Assembly: GCF_014217215.1 (NCBI RefSeq)
Contig: NZ_CP056080.1
Span: 1,550,001-1,614,000 of the forward strand
DNA: 64,000 bases
Direction of reading: 5' to 3'
Source: Rothia nasimurium
GTDB lineage: Bacteria; Actinomycetota; Actinomycetes; Actinomycetales; Micrococcaceae
Within the stretch, counting starts at the first letter, position 1. Each line of letters begins with the position of its first letter. Made by a program: the position numbers and the translations under genes. This document shows, in pieces, positions 56,945 to 63,096 of the stretch. The notes beneath the pieces are model-generated. The model was not told the DNA's origin and did not search any database. It saw nothing but the letters and a program-made list of their open reading frames with translations.

Positions 56945-57121
56945 TTAGGCCTGTGGGTTTTCCGGCTGGTGAGATTCTGCCGCCTTGAGTTTTTCTGCTG
57001 CGGCCTGCCAGCCGGGCGGACGCTTGCGGGCGGGCAGGGACTCGACCACGGTGAGGTAGGACTCGGCGATGAGCTCGGCTAGCAGCTCGCCGGTCACATC
57101 TGGGTGGGGCACGAGGTTCAA
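56945..57121 (-). pseudogene. 3' remnant of an MmcQ/YjbR-like gene
   Basis: A reading frame of about 58 codons ending in TAA at 56945-56947. The segment GELLAELIAESYLTVVESLPARKR resembles the C-terminal helix and tail of MmcQ/YjbR (DUF419) proteins. The frame meets a stop four codons upstream of its first possible start (TTG 57121), and the rest of the domain is missing; repeat B begins about 25 bases further on. Family call is from memory of the pattern and is moderate. Confidence 0.45.
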
Positions 57122-57144
57122 GCTTAGTGGTCACTCTTCTTTAT

Positions 57145-57191
57145 GGTGAAGCAGGCTCACGCTCGCTGCCGACCCTCTCGCCTGGTTCACC
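57145..57191. repeat. intergenic palindromic repeat, copy B (short form)
   Basis: Forty-seven bases bounded by GGTGAAGCAGG and CCTGGTTCACC (inverted with one mismatch). The core 57154-57179 matches copies A and C of the same family (24 of 26 positions with A, all 26 with the complement of C). It lies directly upstream of the truncated gene at 56945. Confidence 0.75.
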
Positions 57192-57228
57192 TACCCTTAA
57201 TGAATAATCCTCACTATTTCCCAGGTGA

Positions 57229-57516
57229 TTAACTCCGGGGCGGGAGCTTGGTCAGGTCGCGGCCAGGGTCATCGCGGAGCATCCGCAGTCGTCGTGTCAT
57301 TGAGTCTTGGTCTGCAGTTTTCCGCTCAAATAGCTGTTGGATCGCAAGGTTCGTCGAGACCACCCACTGGGTGAGTGTGATGTAGAGCATGGGCCCACGC
57401 CGCACACCACGCTTGAAAGACTCCATGCCCGTAACGTGGGGGGATTTCATAATCGAAAAACGCTGCTCAGTAAGAGCACGGGCTGTCTCATAGTAGGGTG
57501 GGGCTGGTTTGGGTGT
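57229..57516 (-). pseudogene. C-terminal fragment of a DDE transposase
   Basis: Frame without its own N-terminus: about 95 codons, from just after the ATPase stop to TAG/TGA at 57229. It contains ETARALTEQRFSIMKSP followed by a Phe-x2-Gly-x-Arg-Arg-Gly stretch and a hydrophobic helix (YITLTQWVVSTNLAIQQLF). Glu-x2-Phe-x3-Lys followed by an Arg-Gly turn is the ending of many IS4/IS1182-type DDE transposases, with the last catalytic Glu. Exact IS family not determined. Confidence 0.5.
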
Positions 57517-57520
57517 GTTA

Positions 57521-59398
57521 TTAGGCGCTCAGCGCCTCCTTTGTGGCATCGGTGGCGGATACCTCTTCCGCGTTGCCCTCCTTGCGGGTGGGTCGCAGCA
57601 GGAGCATGGCTATGGCGATGACGATCAGGACGCTAGCTTCGTGGACGAGCATGCCAATCGACATGGTCACTCCGCCGAGCAGCACACCGACCAGCAGGAT
57701 CGCGACAGTCAGCAAAGCGATGGCGATATTGATCCTCATCGTGTTGACCGTGCGCTTGGCCAGGCCCAGAGCGTAGGGCAGACGCTGCAGTTTATCGGCC
57801 ATCAGCGCAATATCGGCGGTCTCGATCGCCGCAGGTGAGCCAGCGGCCCCCATGGCCACACCGATGTCGGCCTGGGCAAGTGCCGGGGTGTCGTTGACGC
57901 CGTCGCCGATCATGGCCACGGTGTGGCCCTGAGCCTGGAGTTCACGCACAATCTCGAGTTTGTCCTCGGGCATCAGTTCCGCGCGGATCTCGTCGACCCC
58001 GAGTTCCGAGCCCACGTTGCGGGCCACCCGCTCCGCGTCACCGGTGGCCATGATCACGCGCACGCCCTTGTCGTGCAACGACTGGATGGCGGCCGGGGCG
58101 TCATCACGGATGGTGTCCGCGACGGCGACGATACCGATAGCGCTACCGTTGACACCGACGTGCATAGCGGTCTTACCCTGGTCATTGAGTTCGAGGATAC
58201 GGGCGATATCCGGGGTGTGATCGAGCAGGTCGGCGGAACCGACGGCGACGGTATGGTGGTCGACCTTCGCGATGATGCCCTTGCCAGTAACCGGTGTAGC
58301 TTTCTCGACCATCTCGATGGTCAGGCCCTTGTTCTCCGCACCGCGGATGATCGCCTGGGCCAGGGGGTGCTCGGAGGCGGTTTCGGCACGCGCAGCCAGG
58401 ACCAGCACCTCATCTGCCGAGTAGGAGTCATCCAGAACATCGACGTTGGTCAGCTCGGGGCGCCCGTTAGTCAAGGTGCCGGTCTTGTCGGCAACCACAG
58501 TATCGACCTTCGCGGAGGTCTCCAGGTATTCGCCCCCCTTGATGAGTACCCCGTCCTTGGCGGAGCGTCCGATACCGGCGACAATCGAGACCGGGATGGA
58601 AATGACCAGCGCCCCGGGGCAGGCGATGACCAACAGGGTCAGGGCTAGTTCCACGTTCCAGGTGAGCAGCCCGACCACCAGCGCGGCGACCATGACACCA
58701 GGGGTGTAGTACTTCGAGAATTTCTCCAAAAACGTCTGGGTTTTCGCCTTGTCGTCCTGAGCATCCTCGACGCGGTGGATGATCTTGGCCAGGGTGGAGT
58801 CCGACCCGATACCAATGGTTTCAATCCGCAGCACCCCGGAGCGCAGCCAGGTGCCGGCGAAGACCTCCGAGGCTTGGGTCTTCTCGGCGGGCAGGGATTC
58901 ACCGGTGATGGTGGCCTCATCCACCCCGCCGTGACCGGAGATGACCCGCCCGTCGACGGGAATCTGCTCACCGTTTTTCACGAGCACAACATCACCGGGG
59001 ACCAGCTCCCAGATCTCGACGGTCTCGGTGACACCATCCTCGCCCAGCTTGGTGGCGGTTTCCGGGGCGGTGTCCACCAGATCCGACAGTGCCTTGCGGG
59101 TGCGGTTCATCGTTGCCCTCTCCAGAGCCTTGCCCAGGGCGAACAGGAAAGTGACAGCGGCTGATTCCCAGTAGTTGTTGATGAACAGCGCACCGATAGC
59201 GGCAACGATGACCAGCAGGTCAATCGAAATCATCTTAATCCGCAGGGCCTGGAACGCGGAGACGGCGATCTGCCAACCGGCGACCACCGCGGCGGCGATC
59301 ATGAATCCGTCCGAGAGCCACCCGACGGGAGTGAGCCAGGACAGGATAATCAACAGTCCTGAGACGGCGGTGACGCCCCAGGTTTTCCAGGTCTTCAT
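57521..59398 (-). CDS. heavy-metal P1B-type ATPase with CPG motif
   Basis: Metal efflux or delivery pump. 625 aa, without the N-terminal metal-binding domain most relatives have. Membrane pairs at about 5-75, 230-285 and 555-605. TGES in the actuator domain (TGESLPAEKT), metal-site helix VIACPGALVISIP with Cys260-Pro-Gly in place of the usual Cys-Pro-Cys, phosphorylation site D304 (DKTGTLTNG), HP motif SEHPLAQAI, and MIGDGVNDTPALA. The last membrane helix has HEASVLIVI where zinc/cadmium pumps have HEG. Metal specificity cannot be read safely. Ribosome site AAAGGA. It has its own promoter with an FNR-type box; the separate CopZ-like protein may replace the missing domain. Confidence 0.9.
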   Translation of the reverse strand: MKTWKTWGVTAVSGLLIILSWLTPVGWLSDGFMIAAAVVAGWQIAVSAFQALRIKMISIDLLVIVAAIGALFINNYWESAAVTFLFALGKALERATMNRTRKALSDLVDTAPETATKLGEDGVTETVEIWELVPGDVVLVKNGEQIPVDGRVISGHGGVDEATITGESLPAEKTQASEVFAGTWLRSGVLRIETIGIGSDSTLAKIIHRVEDAQDDKAKTQTFLEKFSKYYTPGVMVAALVVGLLTWNVELALTLLVIACPGALVISIPVSIVAGIGRSAKDGVLIKGGEYLETSAKVDTVVADKTGTLTNGRPELTNVDVLDDSYSADEVLVLAARAETASEHPLAQAIIRGAENKGLTIEMVEKATPVTGKGIIAKVDHHTVAVGSADLLDHTPDIARILELNDQGKTAMHVGVNGSAIGIVAVADTIRDDAPAAIQSLHDKGVRVIMATGDAERVARNVGSELGVDEIRAELMPEDKLEIVRELQAQGHTVAMIGDGVNDTPALAQADIGVAMGAAGSPAAIETADIALMADKLQRLPYALGLAKRTVNTMRINIAIALLTVAILLVGVLLGGVTMSIGMLVHEASVLIVIAIAMLLLRPTRKEGNAEEVSATDATKEALSA

Positions 59399-59447
59399 GA
59401 TGGGTATCCTTTACGTGTGAGAAGGTTGTGTTCTTGTGACACTTCTT

Positions 59448-59489
59448 AAGTTAGAAACAATCCGGGGAAGGTTCCTTGATGCGGATCAA
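59448..59489 (-). promoter_or_regulatory. FNR-type box and -10 element of the P-type ATPase gene
   Basis: TTGATGCGGATCAA (59476-59489) is a perfect TTGAT-N4-ATCAA palindrome. On the minus strand a -10-like TAACTT lies at 59453-59448, which puts the expected start point near 59441, exactly 41.5 bases from the box centre: the geometry of FNR-activated class II promoters. The ATPase start codon is at 59398. Confidence 0.72.
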
Positions 59490-59550
59490 TCAATCCTGAA
59501 AAGCCTCTGAACTGGCCGAAAGCATCTGTGATCTTTGGGGGAAGTCATTG

Positions 59551-59586
59551 AAAAGCCCGCCGGCACGGTGCTGGTGCAGGCGGGCT
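59551..59586 (-). terminator. intrinsic terminator after the CopZ-like gene
   Basis: Stem AGCCCGCC (59554-59561) / GGCGGGCT (59579-59586) and, on the minus strand, a TTTT run directly after it. It ends the chaperone transcript before the ATPase promoter, so the two genes are separate units. Confidence 0.8.
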
Positions 59587-59605
59587 GAGGGGGGGTGTGA
59601 GCAGT

Positions 59606-59842
59606 CTAGATTGCAGAGGGCTTGGCGGTGTAGCCGACCTCGGCTACCGCTGTGACCAGGTCGCGGACGGAGACCTTCTGTGAGTCGTGGGTGACCAGGA
59701 TGCGGCCGGAGGAGAACTTCACCTCGGCGGACTTCACGCCGTCCAGGCCGTTCAGCTTGTTTTCGATCTTGGCGATACAGCTCGGGCAGGTGAACTCATC
59801 GGAGCGCAACGTGGTGTTCTTAAGCGTGATCGGAGTGGTCAT
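59606..59842 (-). CDS. CopZ-like HMA-domain metallochaperone
   Basis: 78 aa, a single heavy-metal-associated domain. Metal site C19-P-S-C22 (FTCPSCIAKIENKL), then the GVKSAEVKFSSGRILVTHD strands and GYTAK ending. Would carry a soft metal ion, probably Cu(I), to the neighbouring ATPase. AAAGGA 10 bases before the ATG. Own promoter and terminator, on the same strand as the ATPase. Confidence 0.88.
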   Translation of the reverse strand: MTTPITLKNTTLRSDEFTCPSCIAKIENKLNGLDGVKSAEVKFSSGRILVTHDSQKVSVRDLVTAVAEVGYTAKPSAI

Positions 59843-59895
59843 CGCAACCAGGTCCTTTCATCTTTTATCGTCATATTCTTGTGCTTGCACCTTTT

Positions 59896-59937
59896 AAGAT
59901 ACGGCTGAACCCGAGCTAAGTCTTTGACCTGGATCAA
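59896..59937 (-). promoter_or_regulatory. FNR-type box and -10 element of the CopZ-like gene
   Basis: TTGACCTGGATCAA (59924-59937), flanked to give CTTTGA/TCAAAG arms, is a one-mismatch FNR box. A minus-strand -10-like TATCTT lies at 59901-59896, giving an expected start near 59889 and again a centre at -41.5. Same arrangement as the ATPase promoter. Confidence 0.7.
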
Positions 59938-59948
59938 AGAACGCCAAA

Positions 59949-59982
59949 GCTCTCCTGCCAGGAATTTCCTGCGCAGGAGAGC
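59949..59982 (-). terminator. hairpin after the Crp/Fnr gene
   Basis: Perfect 10-bp stem GCTCTCCTGC (59949-59958) / GCAGGAGAGC (59973-59982), with an inner CAGGAA/TTCCTG pair, and CTTT following on the minus strand. Confidence 0.72.
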
Positions 59983-59995
59983 GGGTGTGAATGCT

Positions 59996-60736
59996 TTAGG
60001 GTCCGGTAATCAGGTCGGTCAGGGCCTGGTGGTCGGTAATGGCGATCCATTCGCGGCCGGAGTCGATGACACCGGTTTTCTTCATCTTCGACAGTGCCCG
60101 GGAGGCGGACTCAACGGTGGTGCCTGCCATACCCGCAACGTCATCGCGGCGCAGGCGCACCTGCAGCAGGCGGGAACCGTCTCGTCGAGTCTCACCCAGT
60201 GTGGTGTCCAGGTGCTGGAGAACGGCAGCCACGCGCTGCTCGACAGTCAAGGTCGCTTGGGCAGTCTGACGGTTCCGGGACTGGGTCAATTGGTCTTGCT
60301 GCATCCGCATTATCGCCAACGCCACCTGGGGATAAGCCTCCACGACCTCGGCCAGGGCTTCGGCGGGCAGGTAGAGTGCGCAGGTGGTCTCCATCGCCCA
60401 GACTGAGTCCATGGCCGGGGAGCTGTGGGTGTGCAGCGGGCCGATGACATCCCCGGGAACGGCGATGTCGACGGTGATCTCCCGGCCGTCGATGGTGTCC
60501 CGGACGACCCGTGCTCGACCGGAGGCGACCATGTAGCTGCCTTGGGCCTGCTCGCCGGCCAGGATGATGGGCTCTCCCGCCGCCCAGGCCCAGGAGGTTA
60601 GATGCTGGTCAAGCTCCCTGTGCTGTTGTGGGTTTAGCTCCTTGGTCAGCGGGGAACGGGCCAGGACCTGCATGCGCACGTCCAGGGAGCAGCGGTGGGG
60701 CTGAGCACAGGTGTGTCGGACGGGATTGCGAACCAT
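59996..60736 (-). CDS. Crp/Fnr family regulator with FNR-type recognition helix
   Basis: 246 aa. Cyclic-nucleotide-like beta barrel (about 45-130), dimer helix, and winged HTH (RRDDVAGMAGTTVESASRALSKM). The recognition helix holds E209, S212 and R213, the same residues (and by chance numbers) that E. coli FNR uses to read TTGAT. N-terminal C10 and C16 and internal C119 match three of the four FNR cluster cysteines (the C-x5-C pair and the distal one); the fourth is missing. Oxygen or redox sensing is therefore plausible but not shown. Likely activator of the two FNR-box promoters just downstream. Confidence 0.85.
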   Translation of the reverse strand: MVRNPVRHTCAQPHRCSLDVRMQVLARSPLTKELNPQQHRELDQHLTSWAWAAGEPIILAGEQAQGSYMVASGRARVVRDTIDGREITVDIAVPGDVIGPLHTHSSPAMDSVWAMETTCALYLPAEALAEVVEAYPQVALAIMRMQQDQLTQSRNRQTAQATLTVEQRVAAVLQHLDTTLGETRRDGSRLLQVRLRRDDVAGMAGTTVESASRALSKMKKTGVIDSGREWIAITDHQALTDLITGP

Positions 60737-61060
60737 TCACCCCATGGTATCAAACCTGGAGAGTAATGACCGCGGAGGACACCACGAGATGTCCGAACTG
60801 CACTACCACTTCGACGGAGACTGCTCCCTCCAGGGCACTGAGGGTGGCCTGGTTCCGCCATGGCAAGCGACACCGACCTGAACAGCAAGAATGGACCTGC
60901 GCGATAAGACCCCCCATGTCAGTGGAGTCTCATCGCGATCACTACTTTCACTCATTGATCCACGTCATGGTCTCCCCGTGATCTTCTTCCTACCGTGAAG
61001 CGCGAGAGTGTCTGATGGTTTGTGTGTGGGTACCTCACCCGCATAAGGAGATAGACCTGA
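60737..61060. other. non-coding or degenerate stretch upstream of the fnr-like gene
   Basis: About 320 bases with no recognisable gene. It should contain the promoter of the fnr-like gene. A plus-strand frame with a CPNC motif (about 60765-60981) looks faintly like a zinc-ribbon transposase start but is not convincing. The right end carries the AAGGAG ribosome site of the transposase fragment at 61061. Confidence 0.35.
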
Positions 61061-61198
61061 ATGACTACTGTGGCCAGACAAGATCCGGCTGATAAGGCCA
61101 AGATTGATGCGATTGAAAAGAAGCTGCTTGCTAACCCTGAAATCGCGAAACTGATTGATGACCTAGGCACGTCGACGACGGATGCCAACGACCTATAG
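61061..61198 (+). pseudogene. N-terminal fragment of an IS256-family transposase
   Basis: 45 codons from ATG 61061 (AAGGAG upstream) to TAG 61196. The segment DPADKAKIDAIEKKLLANPE followed by IAKLI and TSTTDANDL matches the start of IS256-type transposases of actinobacteria, which continue for about 400 residues; here the frame stops at the DANDL motif. Too short to be functional. Confidence 0.7.
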
Positions 61199-61294
61199 GA
61201 CGCTGAGCCAGCACGTTGCAAATCGCTACTAGCGGATTTTCGGTAGCATGTGGAAATTCAATGATTATTTGTTCGGTGGTGTCTCGCGATGGAC

Positions 61295-61409
61295 AAGGTG
61301 ATGCAGGCTCACAGCGAAGCTGCTGGCTCGGGGCTGGCGTGAATCACCCTTGTGAGCGCCAGCGAACCGGGTGAGAGGGTCGGCAGCGAGCGTGAGCCTG
61401 CATCACCTT
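61295..61409. repeat. intergenic palindromic repeat, copy C (complete form)
   Basis: 115 bases with perfect 18-bp terminal inverted repeats: AAGGTGATGCAGGCTCAC (61295-61312) and its complement at 61392-61409. Inside is a second hairpin, CTGGCG/CGCCAG (about 61334-61363). The core 61373-61398 is the inverted match of copies A and B. It codes for nothing and has the compact fold of a MITE or REP-like element. Confidence 0.82.
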
Positions 61410-61510
61410 CCGAACAAGTTTCGATAAGACAGCTCAAGGAGCCTTAAAGGGCAACCTTGATTTCGGCTGCGCTCGGCGTCCGCGCGGGCTCCAGTTTAGT
61501 ACCCCCATTA

Positions 61511-61555
61511 AAGTGCAAGTGCCGCTGCAAAAAGCAACGGCACTTGTACTTTTCC
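61511..61555. terminator. intrinsic terminator
   Basis: Stem AAGTGCAAGTGCCG (61511-61524) / CGGCACTTGTACTT (61538-61551), one mismatch, followed by TTT. It lies beyond the end of the DsbA-like remnant (minus strand, preceded by A-rich sequence) and may act both ways. Confidence 0.8.
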
Positions 61556-61568
61556 GATGGCAACGACC

Positions 61569-61811
61569 TTACAGGGTAGCCTTGATTTCGGCTGCGCTCG
61601 CCGTCGGTGAGCCCACCTCGACCAGGCCAAGCTCGGTCACCACCAGTAGGGTGGGGTATTGGTTCACGCCCAGCCCCAGCACCTGCTGTTGCTCGGCAGC
61701 GGCGCGGGCAGCATCATTCGAGTCCATGACAGTTGACCCTTCCACCAGCATAGCCTCGTAGCCCTGCCCAAATTCCACCCCGGTCAGGGCCGAAATACGC
61801 GAGTTCGCGCA
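61569..61811 (-). pseudogene. remnant of a DsbA/FrnE-like thioredoxin-fold gene
   Basis: About 80 codons in one frame ending at 61569. ALTGVEFGQGYEAMLVEG and VMDSNDAARAA resemble the helical insert of DsbA-family proteins, and GVNQYPTLLVV resembles their cis-Pro strand. The N-terminal thioredoxin part with the CxxC motif is absent, and the two pieces are closer than in intact proteins, implying deletions. The open frame extends to 61925 into the neighbouring oxidoreductase gene, but that part is not homologous in character. Family call moderate. Confidence 0.45.
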
Positions 61812-61842
61812 TGCTACTTCCCTTCTTATCCCGAGTCTGTTC

Positions 61843-62451
61843 TTACTGACCCTGGGCAGCAGCTTCGTCGGCAGAGGTGACAGTGAAACGGGTTCCGATG
61901 TAGGCAGGGTTTTCGATTTCGTCAATGGCGGCTACAGCAAAGTCCTGGGTTGAGACGAACATGCCGGCGGGTACGTCCAACTCGGTGCGGTAGTCACCGG
62001 TGCGAGCGCCGGGGGCGATCATGGGTGAGGGGGCCAGGACGGTCCACTTCAGGTCGGTAGCTGCACGGTAGTCACCCAGAATCTCAGCAAAGGTCTTGGC
62101 TTCGGTCAGGTATTCTTCAGGGAAGTCTGGGGTCTCCAGCAGCAGGCCCTCGCCCGCGTTGAGGGAACCGGCACCGCCGACGATGAGGAAGCGGCCAGTG
62201 GGGGCTGCTGCGATGAGGGCGCGGTGGGCGGCGATGGCGGCTGAGTAGTCGTCGCGGCTAGCAACGGAAATGACGGTTGCCTCAGAAGAGTTGATGACCT
62301 CTACAAGAGCCTCGGTGTTGGCCAGGTCTAGGGCCAGGGTGCCGGCTGAGCCGCTGCGGGTGTAGCTGGTTACCTGGTGGCCGCGGTTCTGTGCTTCTGC
62401 AACGATTGCTGAGCCAACCATGCCTGCTGCGCCGATCACTGAGATGTTCAT
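61843..62451 (-). CDS. NAD(P)-binding atypical short-chain oxidoreductase
   Basis: 202 aa. Rossmann motif [42 protein letters not shown], and [13 protein letters not shown], the pattern of NmrA/biliverdin-reductase-B-like NAD(P)H-binding proteins. Divergent from an HxlR-type regulator across a 119-base gap with a palindromic operator, an arrangement typical of quinone/electrophile response pairs. Substrate unknown. Confidence 0.88.
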   Translation of the reverse strand: MNISVIGAAGMVGSAIVAEAQNRGHQVTSYTRSGSAGTLALDLANTEALVEVINSSEATVISVASRDDYSAAIAAHRALIAAAPTGRFLIVGGAGSLNAGEGLLLETPDFPEEYLTEAKTFAEILGDYRAATDLKWTVLAPSPMIAPGARTGDYRTELDVPAGMFVSTQDFAVAAIDEIENPAYIGTRFTVTSADEAAAQGQ

Positions 62452-62515
62452 GGGGGTTCTCCTGAAGAGTTGGTTTTCTGTATCGAACAGTTCTATAGTA
62501 TTTTTTAGAAATCAA

Positions 62516-62529
62516 TTACCTCAAGGTAA
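62516..62529. promoter_or_regulatory. candidate HxlR operator
   Basis: Palindrome TTACCT-CA-AGGTAA in the AT-rich gap between the divergent oxidoreductase and HxlR genes, 42-55 bases before the hxlR start. Position and symmetry fit autoregulation. Confidence 0.5.
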
Positions 62530-62570
62530 CCATTAGAAGATTTTTAAAAAAACTTTCAGAAAGGCCCACT

Positions 62571-62999
62571 GTGGCATCATCGACCCAGGTCAGCGCGGAC
62601 GTCCTCCCCGCCTCCCAGCCGGCAGCAGAGCAGCTGCCCGCCAACGTCCTCGACCAGAACTGCCCCTCGCGCACCGTGCTGCGCCACCTCACGGACCGGT
62701 GGACTCCCCTGATTGTCACCGTGCTGGCAGACGGTGAGCCGGTACGCTTCAAGGACCTCAAAAGCACCATCCAGGGGGTATCCCCCAAAGTACTGACCGA
62801 AACCCTGCGCTCCATGGAACGCGACGGGCTGCTGACCCGCCACATTACCGCCAGTGTGCCCCCGCGCGTGGACTACCAGCTCACCGACCTGGGACTGACC
62901 ACAGTTGAGCCGCTCACCGCCGTCCGCCTCTGGGCAGAAACCCACCTGGAAGAGGTACAGGCCAACCGCGAGCGCTACGACGCCGCCCAGACTCTCTAA
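62571..62999 (+). CDS. HxlR-family transcriptional regulator
   Basis: 142 aa. Winged HTH with the N-terminal NCPSRTVLRHLTDRWTPLIV signature; Cys31 is at the redox-sensing position seen in HypR/YodB-type members. RFKDLKSTIQGVSPKVLTETLRSMERDGLLTR forms the recognition region. GTG start with GAAAGG upstream. Probably represses itself and the divergent oxidoreductase. Confidence 0.92.
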   Translation: MASSTQVSADVLPASQPAAEQLPANVLDQNCPSRTVLRHLTDRWTPLIVTVLADGEPVRFKDLKSTIQGVSPKVLTETLRSMERDGLLTRHITASVPPRVDYQLTDLGLTTVEPLTAVRLWAETHLEEVQANRERYDAAQTL

Positions 63000-63016
63000 A
63001 AACACCCTTTCAAAAG

Positions 63017-63075
63017 AAAGTGCCGCCCGATTCCGAGTGCAGGAGTCTTGCTCCCCCGCTCGACATCAGGCGGCA
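63017..63075. terminator. possible terminator between hxlR and dnaE
   Basis: GTGCCGCC (63020-63027) pairs with GGCGGCAC (63069-63076) across a loop of about 40 bases that can fold further. Lies between convergent genes. Long loop lowers confidence. Confidence 0.45.
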
Positions 63076-63096
63076 CATTCGGTGCTTCTTAGATGC

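Larger units (their letters stand above)
57130..61410. mobile_element. probable acquired patch: metal ATPase/CopZ/Fnr cluster with transposase remnants
   Basis: Bounded on the left by repeat copy B and on the right by repeat copy C (core in inverted orientation), and containing a DDE-transposase C-terminal fragment (57229-57516) and an IS256-type N-terminal fragment (61061-61198). The left junction coincides with a truncated chromosomal gene. Cargo: P-type ATPase, HMA-domain chaperone and Crp/Fnr regulator. No intact transposase or integrase remains. That the patch moved as one unit is inference. Confidence 0.5.

Noticed and set aside
60765-60981. Plus-strand frame with a CPNC motif, possible zinc-ribbon transposase start
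   Set aside because: No second cysteine pair at the right spacing and no recognisable continuation; reported only as part of a non-coding stretch.
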